From DASPJQ01 sp035299065 (GTDB lineage Bacteria > Bacteroidota > Bacteroidia > Flavobacteriales_D > UBA2798), in the NCBI GenBank assembly GCA_035299065.1, contig DATGXI010000038.1:47494-111493 (forward strand): 64,000 nucleotides of DNA, in the 5' to 3' direction. The notes beneath the pieces are model-generated. The model worked only from the letters and a program-made list of their open reading frames with translations, had not been told where the DNA came from and searched no databases. The translations under genes and the position numbers were made by a program. This document shows, in pieces, positions 26,062 through 34,168 of this stretch (position 1 is the stretch's first letter; the number at the start of each line of letters is the position of its first letter).

Positions 26062-27855
26062 CTAATTATCCACCAACTCATACCTGGCCTTTACATCGTC
26101 CAAAATATTTTGTTCAGGCTCTGAAATTACACCGTCAATTTTTGCCGCCTTTTTCATGTACTTGTACACTTTTTGCTGCGATTTTTTGTCATCAGGCATC
26201 ATTATGCCCAATTTATTTGCCGATGTGTGCTCCCACAATGCTGAAATTTTGTTGCTGTTGAAACCAAGTTTTTTCGCAACCTTGATGGCAAATTCCCTTT
26301 CCTCATCGCCCAAACTTCCATCGGCCATCATGACAACCATCATGTTATTGATGGCAAAATCACGGGCATGCATATCTATCTCAATGAATTTTTCTTCTTT
26401 CTTATCAGGCACCATGCGTGTGGTAAACTGTTCTTTATACGAAGCGTATTCATCGCGACTCATTAAACCACAAACCACCCAGTCTTTTTTCTCATCGTTC
26501 AACTGATTGCCGCAATATTGACAATTGAGCACAATGGTATCGCCCACAGGACCGCCACACTGGCTACAGTTGTGAGCAAGCACTGAATGTTTACCCATTT
26601 GGTTGTTTTTGGCCAGTGTCATGACCAAAATATTATTTACGCCAATAAGCGCCTGGTCCATTTTTTGCAATTCACCTTTACGAATGATTACTTTTTGTTC
26701 TTTGCATTGAATGGAGAAAGCTGCAAAATAATGGGTGTCATTTTCTAAAATATTGACCATACTTACATCACGCAGGAAAATGCGGTTGAATAAATAGGGT
26801 TCATGTTCCATGTTTTGAACTGACTCAAAAAATTCTTTGGTGCTGAAACGGCAAATACGACTCATGTCTTTTACCGCATGGGCCACACGCACCTGCAGGT
26901 AAGCGTTTGAGGCTTTATCCTCGAGAAACTGGGTATTTGTTTCCAGATTTTTGGCTTTGTATTCTTCTAACCTGTTTTGCAAATATGTTTTTTGCGACAT
27001 GTTGTTTACAAAGTCAATGAATTCTTCAGGCTGTGTAATTTCACAAAGTATCCAGTCAAACTCCCCTGTATTGGTATAGGTTTGACATGACGGGCATTTA
27101 CTTACCTCGCCCATTTCCGGGAGAGCATCGCCACAATTCGGGCAATTGTTGTTTTGGTAAAGGTCATTGTGCTTGTCACCTTTTTTGCGAATGTATGTCC
27201 AAAATTCAATAAACTCCTCGTTAAATTTTTGGTTGATACCTGAATACTTAGCACTCACAAACGAATCGGTAATCTCGGCTTTGTACTGCACATGAATTAT
27301 TTCATAAGGATCTTCCAGTTCAATCAACGCAATTTTTGTTTCAAGTAATTTTAAATGCGAAATGGTATTGGTTTGCTCAAGGTGGTTCATCATGATGATT
27401 TGCGTATTGAAACGCTGGTAAACCCCATCGGATATGTATTTCCGTACAGGAGACATATTCTTTTTTTCCCAGGCCCGTTGCACTTCGTTAAAAGCCAGTT
27501 TTGACTTTTCAATAAACACAGCTTCATTAAAATCGCTAAGCAAGGCCATTTTTGAAGCCAGTTGTGTGGTTGAAGCAAATCCTGAATTTACTTTTTCAAT
27601 GGTATTTAAACTGGAACTTTGCTTGTATTTGCGCGCGCCCAATAAACAAACAAGTATAAGCACACCAATGGCAATAAAATTATATGGAAATGGAATTAAA
27701 TATAAAAGCCATAGGGCAATTTCAATTATTGCACCCGCATCACTATCGCTACTGCTAAAGTCGCCACCACCACCACCACTACGGGCAATGCATTGCAATG
27801 AAATAAAAACCATGCAGGCCACGGTAAGGACCTTGTAAAGGGAATAACGGCTCAT
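26062..27855 (-). CDS. Membrane protein combining Tim44-like domains, two zinc ribbons and a TerB domain
   Basis: 597 residues. Order: signal-like helix (about 5-24), Gly/Ser stretch (26-38), membrane segment (43-74), Tim44-like region (about 100-225), zinc ribbon with C238, C241, C254 and C257, a second Tim44-like region (about 300-415), zinc ribbon with C430, C433, C445 and C448, and a C-terminal TerB domain (about 490-595, with 'MMADGSLGDEEREFA' and 'IDGVISEPEQNIL' acidic loops). With one or two N-terminal helices the large part most likely faces the cytoplasm. Tim44-like folds bind membranes or unfolded chains and TerB binds metal. The function is unknown. The next gene on this strand starts 130 nt upstream. 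Confidence 0.78.
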   Translation of the reverse strand: MSRYSLYKVLTVACMVFISLQCIARSGGGGGDFSSSDSDAGAIIEIALWLLYLIPFPYNFIAIGVLILVCLLGARKYKQSSSLNTIEKVNSGFASTTQLASKMALLSDFNEAVFIEKSKLAFNEVQRAWEKKNMSPVRKYISDGVYQRFNTQIIMMNHLEQTNTISHLKLLETKIALIELEDPYEIIHVQYKAEITDSFVSAKYSGINQKFNEEFIEFWTYIRKKGDKHNDLYQNNNCPNCGDALPEMGEVSKCPSCQTYTNTGEFDWILCEITQPEEFIDFVNNMSQKTYLQNRLEEYKAKNLETNTQFLEDKASNAYLQVRVAHAVKDMSRICRFSTKEFFESVQNMEHEPYLFNRIFLRDVSMVNILENDTHYFAAFSIQCKEQKVIIRKGELQKMDQALIGVNNILVMTLAKNNQMGKHSVLAHNCSQCGGPVGDTIVLNCQYCGNQLNDEKKDWVVCGLMSRDEYASYKEQFTTRMVPDKKEEKFIEIDMHARDFAINNMMVVMMADGSLGDEEREFAIKVAKKLGFNSNKISALWEHTSANKLGIMMPDDKKSQQKVYKYMKKAAKIDGVISEPEQNILDDVKARYELVDN

Positions 27856-27985
27856 AGAATGTAAGTTTATGCGTAGCCAATATAGTAAAAATGAAAGGAA
27901 TTCAAACCGTATTGAATAAATTTACCTGGCTTATGTATTTTTTATAACTGCTTAGTGGCCAAAAAGATTCAGGAAACGCATAAAG

Positions 27986-28351
27986 TCAGGAGATTTCCCT
28001 GTCCTTTAAAAAATACCAGGACAACAGCAAGGTTAGAAGCAATGCTCCTGCGTAAAGCATCCATCCCATGGAGTTGTATGTATTTATGACAAAAACCGTT
28101 ATGCCTGAAACGTATAAAGCAAAAATCACGTTTTCAATAACCGCATGCCTGTGGTAAAAAATAAGCAGCGTAACACAATATCCAACACTAAATCCGCCAC
28201 CAAATAACATTAAAAGCGAAGAACCCGGCCAATGCATGTTGCGAAAAACAAAACCAGCCATTACAATGGTAACAAGGCCATACAATAAAGGACTTTTATT
28301 AAACGGGCGTTTTTGGATGGTTGGCTCATCAATCAATTCATCTTCCTCCAT
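27986..28351 (-). CDS. Small membrane protein with a GldL-like MHWP motif
   Basis: 121 residues with four membrane helices and a short acidic N-terminus. The first helix pair has 'VFRNMHWPGSSLLMLFGGG', strongly recalling the GldL segment 'LFKIMHWPFAGPMLVIG' at the window start. Small Bacteroidota proteins with this motif are often labelled GldL-related, with no known role. No motor-type Glu follows in the second helix. It lies between the TerB and Glu-Pro genes on the same strand, so it may be co-transcribed with one of them. Confidence 0.7.
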   Translation of the reverse strand: MEEDELIDEPTIQKRPFNKSPLLYGLVTIVMAGFVFRNMHWPGSSLLMLFGGGFSVGYCVTLLIFYHRHAVIENVIFALYVSGITVFVINTYNSMGWMLYAGALLLTLLLSWYFLKDREIS

Positions 28352-28380
28352 ACACTAATCAAGTTATGTAAAAAATATTT

Positions 28381-28433
28381 TCAAATCAGAAATCAAAAAT
28401 CTGAAATCTTAAATTTTGAATTTTGAATCTTTA
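28381..28433 (-). repeat. GATTTCAGATTT-type AT repeat after the Glu-Pro-rich gene
   Basis: Low-complexity units of AAATCTGAAATC and AAATTTTGAA begin at the stop codon of the 28431 gene. It is related to stretches at 33453-33500, 38591-38619, 47264-47345 and 49121-49160, each directly after a stop codon. Confidence 0.6.
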
Positions 28434-29252
28434 AAGGTATCTGCGCTCTACAAACTCTGTAAACAACACCACATTTGGGTCTTCGTAGTTCCACGCGTAA
28501 ATATAGGCCAGCTCTCGAATATAATGTCGCGCATCGGCCACGGTAGGCATGCGGTTGAGTTTTTCAATAGCATCGTTATACGATGTGTTTTCACCTTCAA
28601 ACAACGAATTCATGAATAAAAATTTTTGATTGAGCCCAATGACTTTATTTAGATCATCAATTTTTGTTTTTTGCATACGCTCGGCCAGGGTTAGTTTAGC
28701 CGTGTCCTGTTTTTGCAAAGGCGATTCCATTGTAGCCGTTGCCGGTTCAACTTTTGGAATTACCGGCTCGGTTTTTTGCACCAGAGGTTCAGTCTTTGTA
28801 AAAACCGGTTCAGCTTTTGGCGCAACAGGTTCAGTTTTGTTTACCGGCTGCTCAACAGCAGGCTCATCGGCAATCAACACCGTTTGTATGACTTTATTGG
28901 GTTGTACAACCGGTTGCATTTTTTCTTCAGCCGGCACATCGTTGGCAAAGGGTTTAGCAGGGTTAACCGGTTTTTGCGTGGTAAACGTTCCCAGGTTTAG
29001 TTTTATGGGTTCGGCAACCGGCTCAACTTTGGCAGCCTCTTCTTTTTTCTCATCAAGAATCTGGCCGGCCATTTTCAATAACTGTGACTCATGGGCTTTG
29101 TATTGCAAAATAACAATACGCTCATTCAGCTCAGTTGTAAGCTCTTTAAGCTCGTCCAACTCGGCAGCTGAAAGATTACCGGCATTGAGCTTATTCAGTT
29201 TGTCCTGTATAAGCATGCCTAAACGGGTGATTGATACGTACGCCATAGCCAT
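28431..29252 (-). CDS. Unknown protein with a Glu-Pro-rich central repeat
   Basis: 273 residues with three parts. Residues 1-75 are helical (a leucine-rich segment, then 'AGQILDEKKEE'). Residues 76-185 are disordered, with repeated [K/V]-x-EP-V motifs such as 'KTEPVAPKAEPVFTKTEP'. Residues 190-273 form a compact domain containing 'IGLNQKFLFMNSLFEGENTSYN' split over helices and a C-terminal 'FTEFVERRYL'. I recall this C-terminal domain as a conserved uncharacterised Bacteroidota module. There is no signal peptide or membrane segment, so it is probably cytosolic. It is divergent from tdk across 83 nt. Confidence 0.75.
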   Translation of the reverse strand: MAMAYVSITRLGMLIQDKLNKLNAGNLSAAELDELKELTTELNERIVILQYKAHESQLLKMAGQILDEKKEEAAKVEPVAEPIKLNLGTFTTQKPVNPAKPFANDVPAEEKMQPVVQPNKVIQTVLIADEPAVEQPVNKTEPVAPKAEPVFTKTEPLVQKTEPVIPKVEPATATMESPLQKQDTAKLTLAERMQKTKIDDLNKVIGLNQKFLFMNSLFEGENTSYNDAIEKLNRMPTVADARHYIRELAYIYAWNYEDPNVVLFTEFVERRYL

Positions 29253-29335
29253 AAATTTGCTTAAATATAACGGCTTAGAAACAAAAAAGGTACAAGGGAA
29301 TTAAAATATTTATAGCTTTAAACTGTTAATAAAAC

Positions 29336-29911
29336 ATGTTTATTGAACCCCCGAAATACCATGCCCGAAAAGGGTGGATTGAAGTGATTTGCGGATCAAT
29401 GTTTTCGGGCAAAACCGAGGAACTCATTCGCAGGCTTAAACGCGCAGAATTTGCCAAATTGCGGGTTGAAATATATAAACCTGCCATTGATGTGCGTTAC
29501 CATGTGACCAACGTTGTTTCGCATGACTCAAACACCATTCGTTCAACACCGGTTGAAGCCTCATCCAATATTTTATTGCTGGCCAACGAAGTGGATGTTG
29601 TGGGCATTGACGAAGCGCAATTTTTTGATGCAGAACTTGTGAATGTTTGCAACCAGTTAGCCAATAGCGGAATTCGCGTTATTGTTGCCGGGCTTGACAT
29701 GGACTTTGCCGGAAAACCTTTTGGCCCCATGCCCGCTTTACTGGCCATTGCCGAATATGTCACAAAAGTACATGCCATTTGCATGACCTGTGGCGACATT
29801 GCAAACCATAGTCACCGTTTAACCGACAATGATAAACTTGTGGTGCTGGGCGAAACCGACAGCTATGAACCTTTGTGCCGGAAATGTTATAACCAAAAAA
29901 CAGGGCAATAA
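29336..29911 (+). CDS. tdk: Thymidine kinase
   Basis: 191 residues, standard length. P-loop 'GSMFSGKTEE' (21-30), 'GIDEAQFF' (about 90-97) as the DxxQ/Walker B motif, 'GLDMDFAGKPFG' lasso region, and structural zinc cysteines in 'CMTCGD' and 'CRKCYN'. It phosphorylates thymidine for salvage. It heads a plus-strand run with murF-alr 60 nt behind. Confidence 0.96.
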   Translation: MFIEPPKYHARKGWIEVICGSMFSGKTEELIRRLKRAEFAKLRVEIYKPAIDVRYHVTNVVSHDSNTIRSTPVEASSNILLLANEVDVVGIDEAQFFDAELVNVCNQLANSGIRVIVAGLDMDFAGKPFGPMPALLAIAEYVTKVHAICMTCGDIANHSHRLTDNDKLVVLGETDSYEPLCRKCYNQKTGQ

Positions 29912-29971
29912 ATAAACTGCCCTACTTATCATGGCCATGTTGATTCACCAAAAAAAACAAATGTTCACGAA

Positions 29972-32425
29972 ATGAAAATATCAAGCTGTTTCATAAATGA
30001 TGTAGCCAACCAAACAGGTGGGAAAATTGTGCAGTACTTCAACAATGCTGCTGTGCAATTTTTGGTTTATGATACGCGATCACTGTTTGCTTCTTCGGGA
30101 TCCATGTTTATTGCCCTGAAATCGGCCAAAAGAAACGGGCATGAGTTCATTGGCGAAGCCTACAAAAAAGGAATACGCAATTTTTTAGTAGATGAAGATG
30201 TGCCAGTGCCTGGTGAGGAAGTGAATATTATCAAAGTGAATGATGTGTTGCAATCACTTCAACAATGGGCGCATAAACACCGCTTAAAAATGAATTACCC
30301 GGTTGTTGCCGTAACGGGCAGCAATGGAAAAACAACCCTCAAAGAGTGGATGAATACCTTGCTTTCTCCATTTTATAGCATTTCACGCAGTCCGCGAAGT
30401 TTTAATTCGCAATTGGGCGTACCCTTATCCTTGTTGCAGCTTGAACCTTACCATAAGCTGGCCCTGATTGAAGCTGGTATTTCAAAACCGGGAGAAATGG
30501 AAGCGCTGGGAAAAATAATTAAGCCCGACATTACCATTTTAACCAACGTGGAACAGGCACATGCCAGCAATTTTAAAGACAAAGCACAACACGTTGCCGA
30601 AAAATTAAAACTGGCCGAAACCTCCACATTGCTGGTGTATTGTGCCGATGACGAAGAGATACATAAGCAGGCCTCAGGTTTAAAATGCAATAAAGTAAAC
30701 TGGGGATTTACAAATGGGATGTTGCGTTTTAAAAACGAGAATGATCAATTGGTTTTGGTCACCGATTCAAAAAACATAATTTTTGATTTGCATGTTTACG
30801 ATAAAGGTTCAATTCAGAATTTATGCCATGCCATTGCCGCAAGTTATGCACTGGGTGTTGAACCCCACAAAATAAAAACCGGAATTAACGACATTACGCC
30901 CATTGAAATGCGTTTTGAGCTGAAGGAAGGTGTAAACAATTGCCAGGTGCTCAATGACACATACAGCCTTGATTTTTATTCATTTCAATTAGCCGTTGAA
31001 TATGTTTGCCGTAATGCAGGCAACCTGACCAAAACCATTATTGTTTCTGATTTTCCTGAAATAACCAGCGGAAAAGAACGGTTTTACAAGGAAGCCGGTA
31101 AATTTTTGAATGAATCAGGAATCAATAAAGTAATTGGTATTGGCCATGATGTTAAACTCTTAAAGTTGACCTACCAGGGCAATTTTCACGTGTTTGAAAG
31201 TACCGATGAATTCATGGCTAAATTACCAGTTACGAATTTTAAAGATGAATTGATACTGATCAAAGGAAGTCGCACCAGTCAGTTTGAAAAAATAGTTTCG
31301 TTTTTTGACCTTAAGCTGCATTCCACATACCTGAAAGTTGATTTGGCAGCCATACAGCACAATTTAAATTATTATCAATCGCTGGTAAAACCGGGCACAA
31401 AAACCATGGTAATGGTAAAGGCGCTTGCGTATGGTAGCGGCAGCAGGGAAATTTCAAACCTTTTGGAGTTTAATAAAGTGGATTATTTGGCTGTTGCCTA
31501 TGCCGATGAAGGCGTTGAACTGCGAAAATCAGGCATAAAATTACCGGTTATGGTGATGAATGCCGATGAGTCAACATTTGGTTTGCTTTTGCAGCATGAT
31601 TTGCAACCTGAAATATATAATTTTCACCAGCTGGAACAATTTGCGCATTTTTTGCAAATACGTGGTAAGGGACACTACCCCATTCATGTAAAACTTGACA
31701 CGGGTATGCACCGCCTTGGATTTCGCAGGCATGAAATTGATGCGTTAATGAAACAACTTAAGCAATATGCCGGTTTATTTAAAATTGAGTCGGTGTTTAG
31801 TCATTTGGCAACTGCCGATGAGGATGCGCAAAATGATTTTACCCTGCAACAGATAAATGAATTTGATTTGTTGAGCAAACAAATAACCTCAACTGTCAAT
31901 TACCCTGTTATACGTCATATTTTAAATTCACCGGGCATTGAACGTTTTCATGCCCATGCGTTTGACATGGTGCGCCTGGGAATTGGGTTGCATGGAATTG
32001 CCGCTACAAAAAATGCGCAGCAACATTTAACACCGGTTCATACCCTGGTTTCGCGCATAAGCCACATCAATGAATTGAATGAAGGCGATACCGTTGGTTA
32101 CGGCCGTAAAGGTAAAATTACCGGAAAACGAAGAATTGCTGTGATTCCCATTGGCTATGCAGATGGTTACTCGCGCAGTTTTGGGAATGGGAAGGGAAAA
32201 ATGCTGATTAATGGCCAGCTTGCCCCGGTTATTGGAAATGTGTGCATGGACATGACCATGGTTGATGTAACGGATATACCACATACGCAGTTAGACGATG
32301 AAGTGATTGTATTTGGGCATGGATTGCCGGTTACGCAGCTGGCTGAATGGATTGGGACAATTCCTTATGAGATTTTGACTTCGGTTTCTACCAGGGTGAA
32401 ACGGGTTTATGTGGATAATGTGTAA
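29972..32425 (+). CDS. murF-alr: Fused MurF (UDP-MurNAc-tripeptide:D-Ala-D-Ala ligase) and alanine racemase
   Basis: 817 residues. The first 440 or so are MurF-like: ATP site GSNGKTT (116-122), 'TNVEQAHASNF' and 'NDTYSLDFYSF' in place of the usual NDxYNANPxS motif. The rest is an alanine racemase: PLP lysine in 'VMVKALAYGSG' near residue 480, 'GYGRKGKI' and catalytic tyrosine in 'IGYADGYSR'. The fusion is typical of Bacteroidota. The racemase makes the D-alanine that the ligase half then uses (as D-Ala-D-Ala) to finish the cytoplasmic pentapeptide. No murF exists between murE and mraY in the dcw cluster, so this is probably the only MurF. Confidence 0.95.
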   Translation: MKISSCFINDVANQTGGKIVQYFNNAAVQFLVYDTRSLFASSGSMFIALKSAKRNGHEFIGEAYKKGIRNFLVDEDVPVPGEEVNIIKVNDVLQSLQQWAHKHRLKMNYPVVAVTGSNGKTTLKEWMNTLLSPFYSISRSPRSFNSQLGVPLSLLQLEPYHKLALIEAGISKPGEMEALGKIIKPDITILTNVEQAHASNFKDKAQHVAEKLKLAETSTLLVYCADDEEIHKQASGLKCNKVNWGFTNGMLRFKNENDQLVLVTDSKNIIFDLHVYDKGSIQNLCHAIAASYALGVEPHKIKTGINDITPIEMRFELKEGVNNCQVLNDTYSLDFYSFQLAVEYVCRNAGNLTKTIIVSDFPEITSGKERFYKEAGKFLNESGINKVIGIGHDVKLLKLTYQGNFHVFESTDEFMAKLPVTNFKDELILIKGSRTSQFEKIVSFFDLKLHSTYLKVDLAAIQHNLNYYQSLVKPGTKTMVMVKALAYGSGSREISNLLEFNKVDYLAVAYADEGVELRKSGIKLPVMVMNADESTFGLLLQHDLQPEIYNFHQLEQFAHFLQIRGKGHYPIHVKLDTGMHRLGFRRHEIDALMKQLKQYAGLFKIESVFSHLATADEDAQNDFTLQQINEFDLLSKQITSTVNYPVIRHILNSPGIERFHAHAFDMVRLGIGLHGIAATKNAQQHLTPVHTLVSRISHINELNEGDTVGYGRKGKITGKRRIAVIPIGYADGYSRSFGNGKGKMLINGQLAPVIGNVCMDMTMVDVTDIPHTQLDDEVIVFGHGLPVTQLAEWIGTIPYEILTSVSTRVKRVYVDNV

Positions 32426-32452
32426 TTAGCAAATTCGGGAATTAGCAAATGA
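32423..32452 (+). repeat. TTAGCAAATTCGGGAA repeat, copy 3 (overlapping murF-alr stop)
   Basis: The repeat's first three bases are the TAA stop of murF-alr. Its final AAATGA contains the ATG start (32449) of the next gene. The 25-bp core is identical to copy 1. Confidence 0.87.
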
Positions 32453-33270
32453 ACGTCAAATTGAACTTAAATTTTATTTTCGGTTTTTTCTTAGCAATTT
32501 TTATTATTTCTTGTGGTGAAAAACAGCCAGAAACCAAACCAATTCCTAATAAAGCTGATTCGGTAAAAACAACTAAAAGTGTTCCAGAAAAAGGGTCTAT
32601 TATGGAGGTTGATTTTGGTTACGGAATTCTGGAGGTTACCCCTTTAACATGGAACCTGGATTCGGCCTTTTCCTATCATCTATTAAACATGACCAGGCCT
32701 GATACTTTACCTGTTAAATTTACTGGTGAGCAATGGGGCTATGGAAAAGGGACTATTGATTCAGTTTTGTTAATTGAAACTGATACCATACAATTAACCG
32801 TGACTGATCTTACTCAAAAACGAAAAGTCAGGTCATATGAAAAACATACAATTGAGGGGTGGCATAAATTTAAAATGAATGGATCAGAATTCTATTATCT
32901 GGGTCTTCGTCCGCACGTAACAAATAGTATGATTATTGAATATAGCACACTGCTATTTGAAAAAATGAAAAACGGAAAACTGAGGGAAATAAAAATGCCG
33001 GATTATCAATACACAACTTACATCAATTGTTTCGGAGATTATAATTTTGACGGTAAACTGGATTACTGTGGAATTGGACCTTTAGATGGTGCAAAAGGAA
33101 TTATTGAGTTTTATAATTTAAGAGATGGGAAATTAAATAAGGACAAATCAACCTATTTACTTTTGGAAGATGAAATAGACAACGTTTGGTTCATCGATTT
33201 CAAGAACTCTACATTCCCAGCTTCGTATAAAAAAGAACCAGGCAAGTTTTTTGAAGAGGCTGGAAAATGA
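32449..33270 (+). CDS. Unknown lipoprotein
   Basis: 273 residues. Lipoprotein signal with lipobox 'IISC' and C22, followed by a Lys/Pro/Glu linker. The mature part has a 'GDYNFDGKLDYCGIG' segment near residue 205 that resembles an EF-hand-like Ca-binding loop (DxNxDGxxD), as in FG-GAP/VCBS-type surface proteins. No whole-length family is recognised. The start codon lies inside the preceding repeat; a GTG or later ATG (for example at the 'MEVDFGYG' position) would lose the signal peptide, so I keep this one. Confidence 0.72.
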   Translation: MNVKLNLNFIFGFFLAIFIISCGEKQPETKPIPNKADSVKTTKSVPEKGSIMEVDFGYGILEVTPLTWNLDSAFSYHLLNMTRPDTLPVKFTGEQWGYGKGTIDSVLLIETDTIQLTVTDLTQKRKVRSYEKHTIEGWHKFKMNGSEFYYLGLRPHVTNSMIIEYSTLLFEKMKNGKLREIKMPDYQYTTYINCFGDYNFDGKLDYCGIGPLDGAKGIIEFYNLRDGKLNKDKSTYLLLEDEIDNVWFIDFKNSTFPASYKKEPGKFFEEAGK

Positions 33271-33296
33271 TTTTCCCTATGGGCTTATTTTTTCCC

Positions 33297-33325
33297 GTTA
33301 CTTTTTGTCTTGGCAAAAAAGTAAC
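33297..33325. repeat. GTTACTTTTT hairpin, common Bacteroidota dispersed repeat
   Basis: GTTACTTTTT (33297-33306) and AAAAAGTAAC (33316-33325) form a 10-bp stem. The flank 'TCTTGGCAAAAAAGTAACC' resembles a repeat I know from many Bacteroidota genomes. It lies after the lipoprotein gene, and the rest of the 229-nt gap (to 33499) holds an uninformative GC-rich tail and the next repeat. Confidence 0.65.
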
Positions 33326-33452
33326 CAAAAACCGTGCTTTTTGAAGGCGCCTTGCCAACCCACTTGCACGCGCTGACGAAAGCTCCCCCGCCCCTGCGGA
33401 ACAGCTTTTTTTTCAGGCAAGGTTATATTATTTTCGAAACGTAATTAAAGGG

Positions 33453-33500
33453 GAATTTTGGAATTTAGATTTCAGGAATTAGAAATTCGAGATCCGATAT
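33453..33500 (-). repeat. GATTTCAGATTT-type AT repeat after the 33500 gene
   Basis: AATTTTGGAATTTAGATTTCAGGAATTAG-like units, broken by C and G changes, start at the stop codon of the minus-strand gene. The sequence belongs to the same AT-rich family as the stretch at 28381-28433. Confidence 0.55.
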
Positions 33501-34168
33501 TATCTTACAACTTGAAAATCCAAAATCCTCGTCTTCTTCTCGGTCATTTCAACTTTGAAAATGTATTTTTGATAGGTCACAAAATAAATTGGATGTGGTT
33601 TTAAGGTTGGCATGCTGGTTTTGAAATCAATTTTACCACCTTCAATCATGTTGTAAATTTCACCGTCTTTGAATCCACGGGCTTCCAGTTTTGCAAACAC
33701 GGTATCGGTTGCGCTTATTTCATTGGCCTGTAAAATACGTTTAACGGTTTCTTCGGGCATGGTAAAAATATGTTCAGGGTTATCGCCAAAATTTTTGCAA
33801 TTTCCTTTTTTACCACCGGCCACACCGTGAATGACACTAACGGTATCATTGCGCACCAAAAAATGGATTTTGAACTTTTCTTCAGCATCCTGAATAATGT
33901 ATTCCTTGGGTATTTGATGGGTTTTGCTTTCGCTGAAAATAACATCGCCATTGTTCAACAACTGGAAAACGGCATCTTCAGAAATGCCATTGGCTTTCAT
34001 AACGCATTTAACCGAATCGGTAATCAATATTTCCGATGTGGCAATTTGTTTTAGTACACGGTTACCGGGTGTCCAGTCACAACCGCGTTGCCCAAACATG
34101 GCAAAGCAAAGTACCAGACCCATACTGAAACCAATAAGATAATAGCGTAAACGTCTTCCGAATTTCAT
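33500..34168 (-). CDS. Unknown membrane-anchored protein, resembles DUF4258 proteins
   Basis: 222 residues. A single N-terminal membrane helix (about 8-25, 'YYLIGFSMGLVLCFAMFG') leaves the rest in the periplasm. The exported part has two diverged copies of a 'NGISEDAVFQLLNNGDVIFSES'-like unit split by loops (about 60-80 and 148-170), each an alpha-beta element ending in a small-Gly turn. I recall DUF4258 proteins beside alanine dehydrogenase genes in Bacteroidota, but the family call is tentative. It starts within the last bases of ald (TAATG overlap), so it is translationally coupled to it. Confidence 0.68.
   Translation of the reverse strand: MKFGRRLRYYLIGFSMGLVLCFAMFGQRGCDWTPGNRVLKQIATSEILITDSVKCVMKANGISEDAVFQLLNNGDVIFSESKTHQIPKEYIIQDAEEKFKIHFLVRNDTVSVIHGVAGGKKGNCKNFGDNPEHIFTMPEETVKRILQANEISATDTVFAKLEARGFKDGEIYNMIEGGKIDFKTSMPTLKPHPIYFVTYQKYIFKVEMTEKKTRILDFQVVR

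Noticed and set aside
29905..29926. AGGGCA/TGCCCT inverted repeat at the tdk stop
   Set aside because: Short stem with a ten-base loop and no T run; may be chance.
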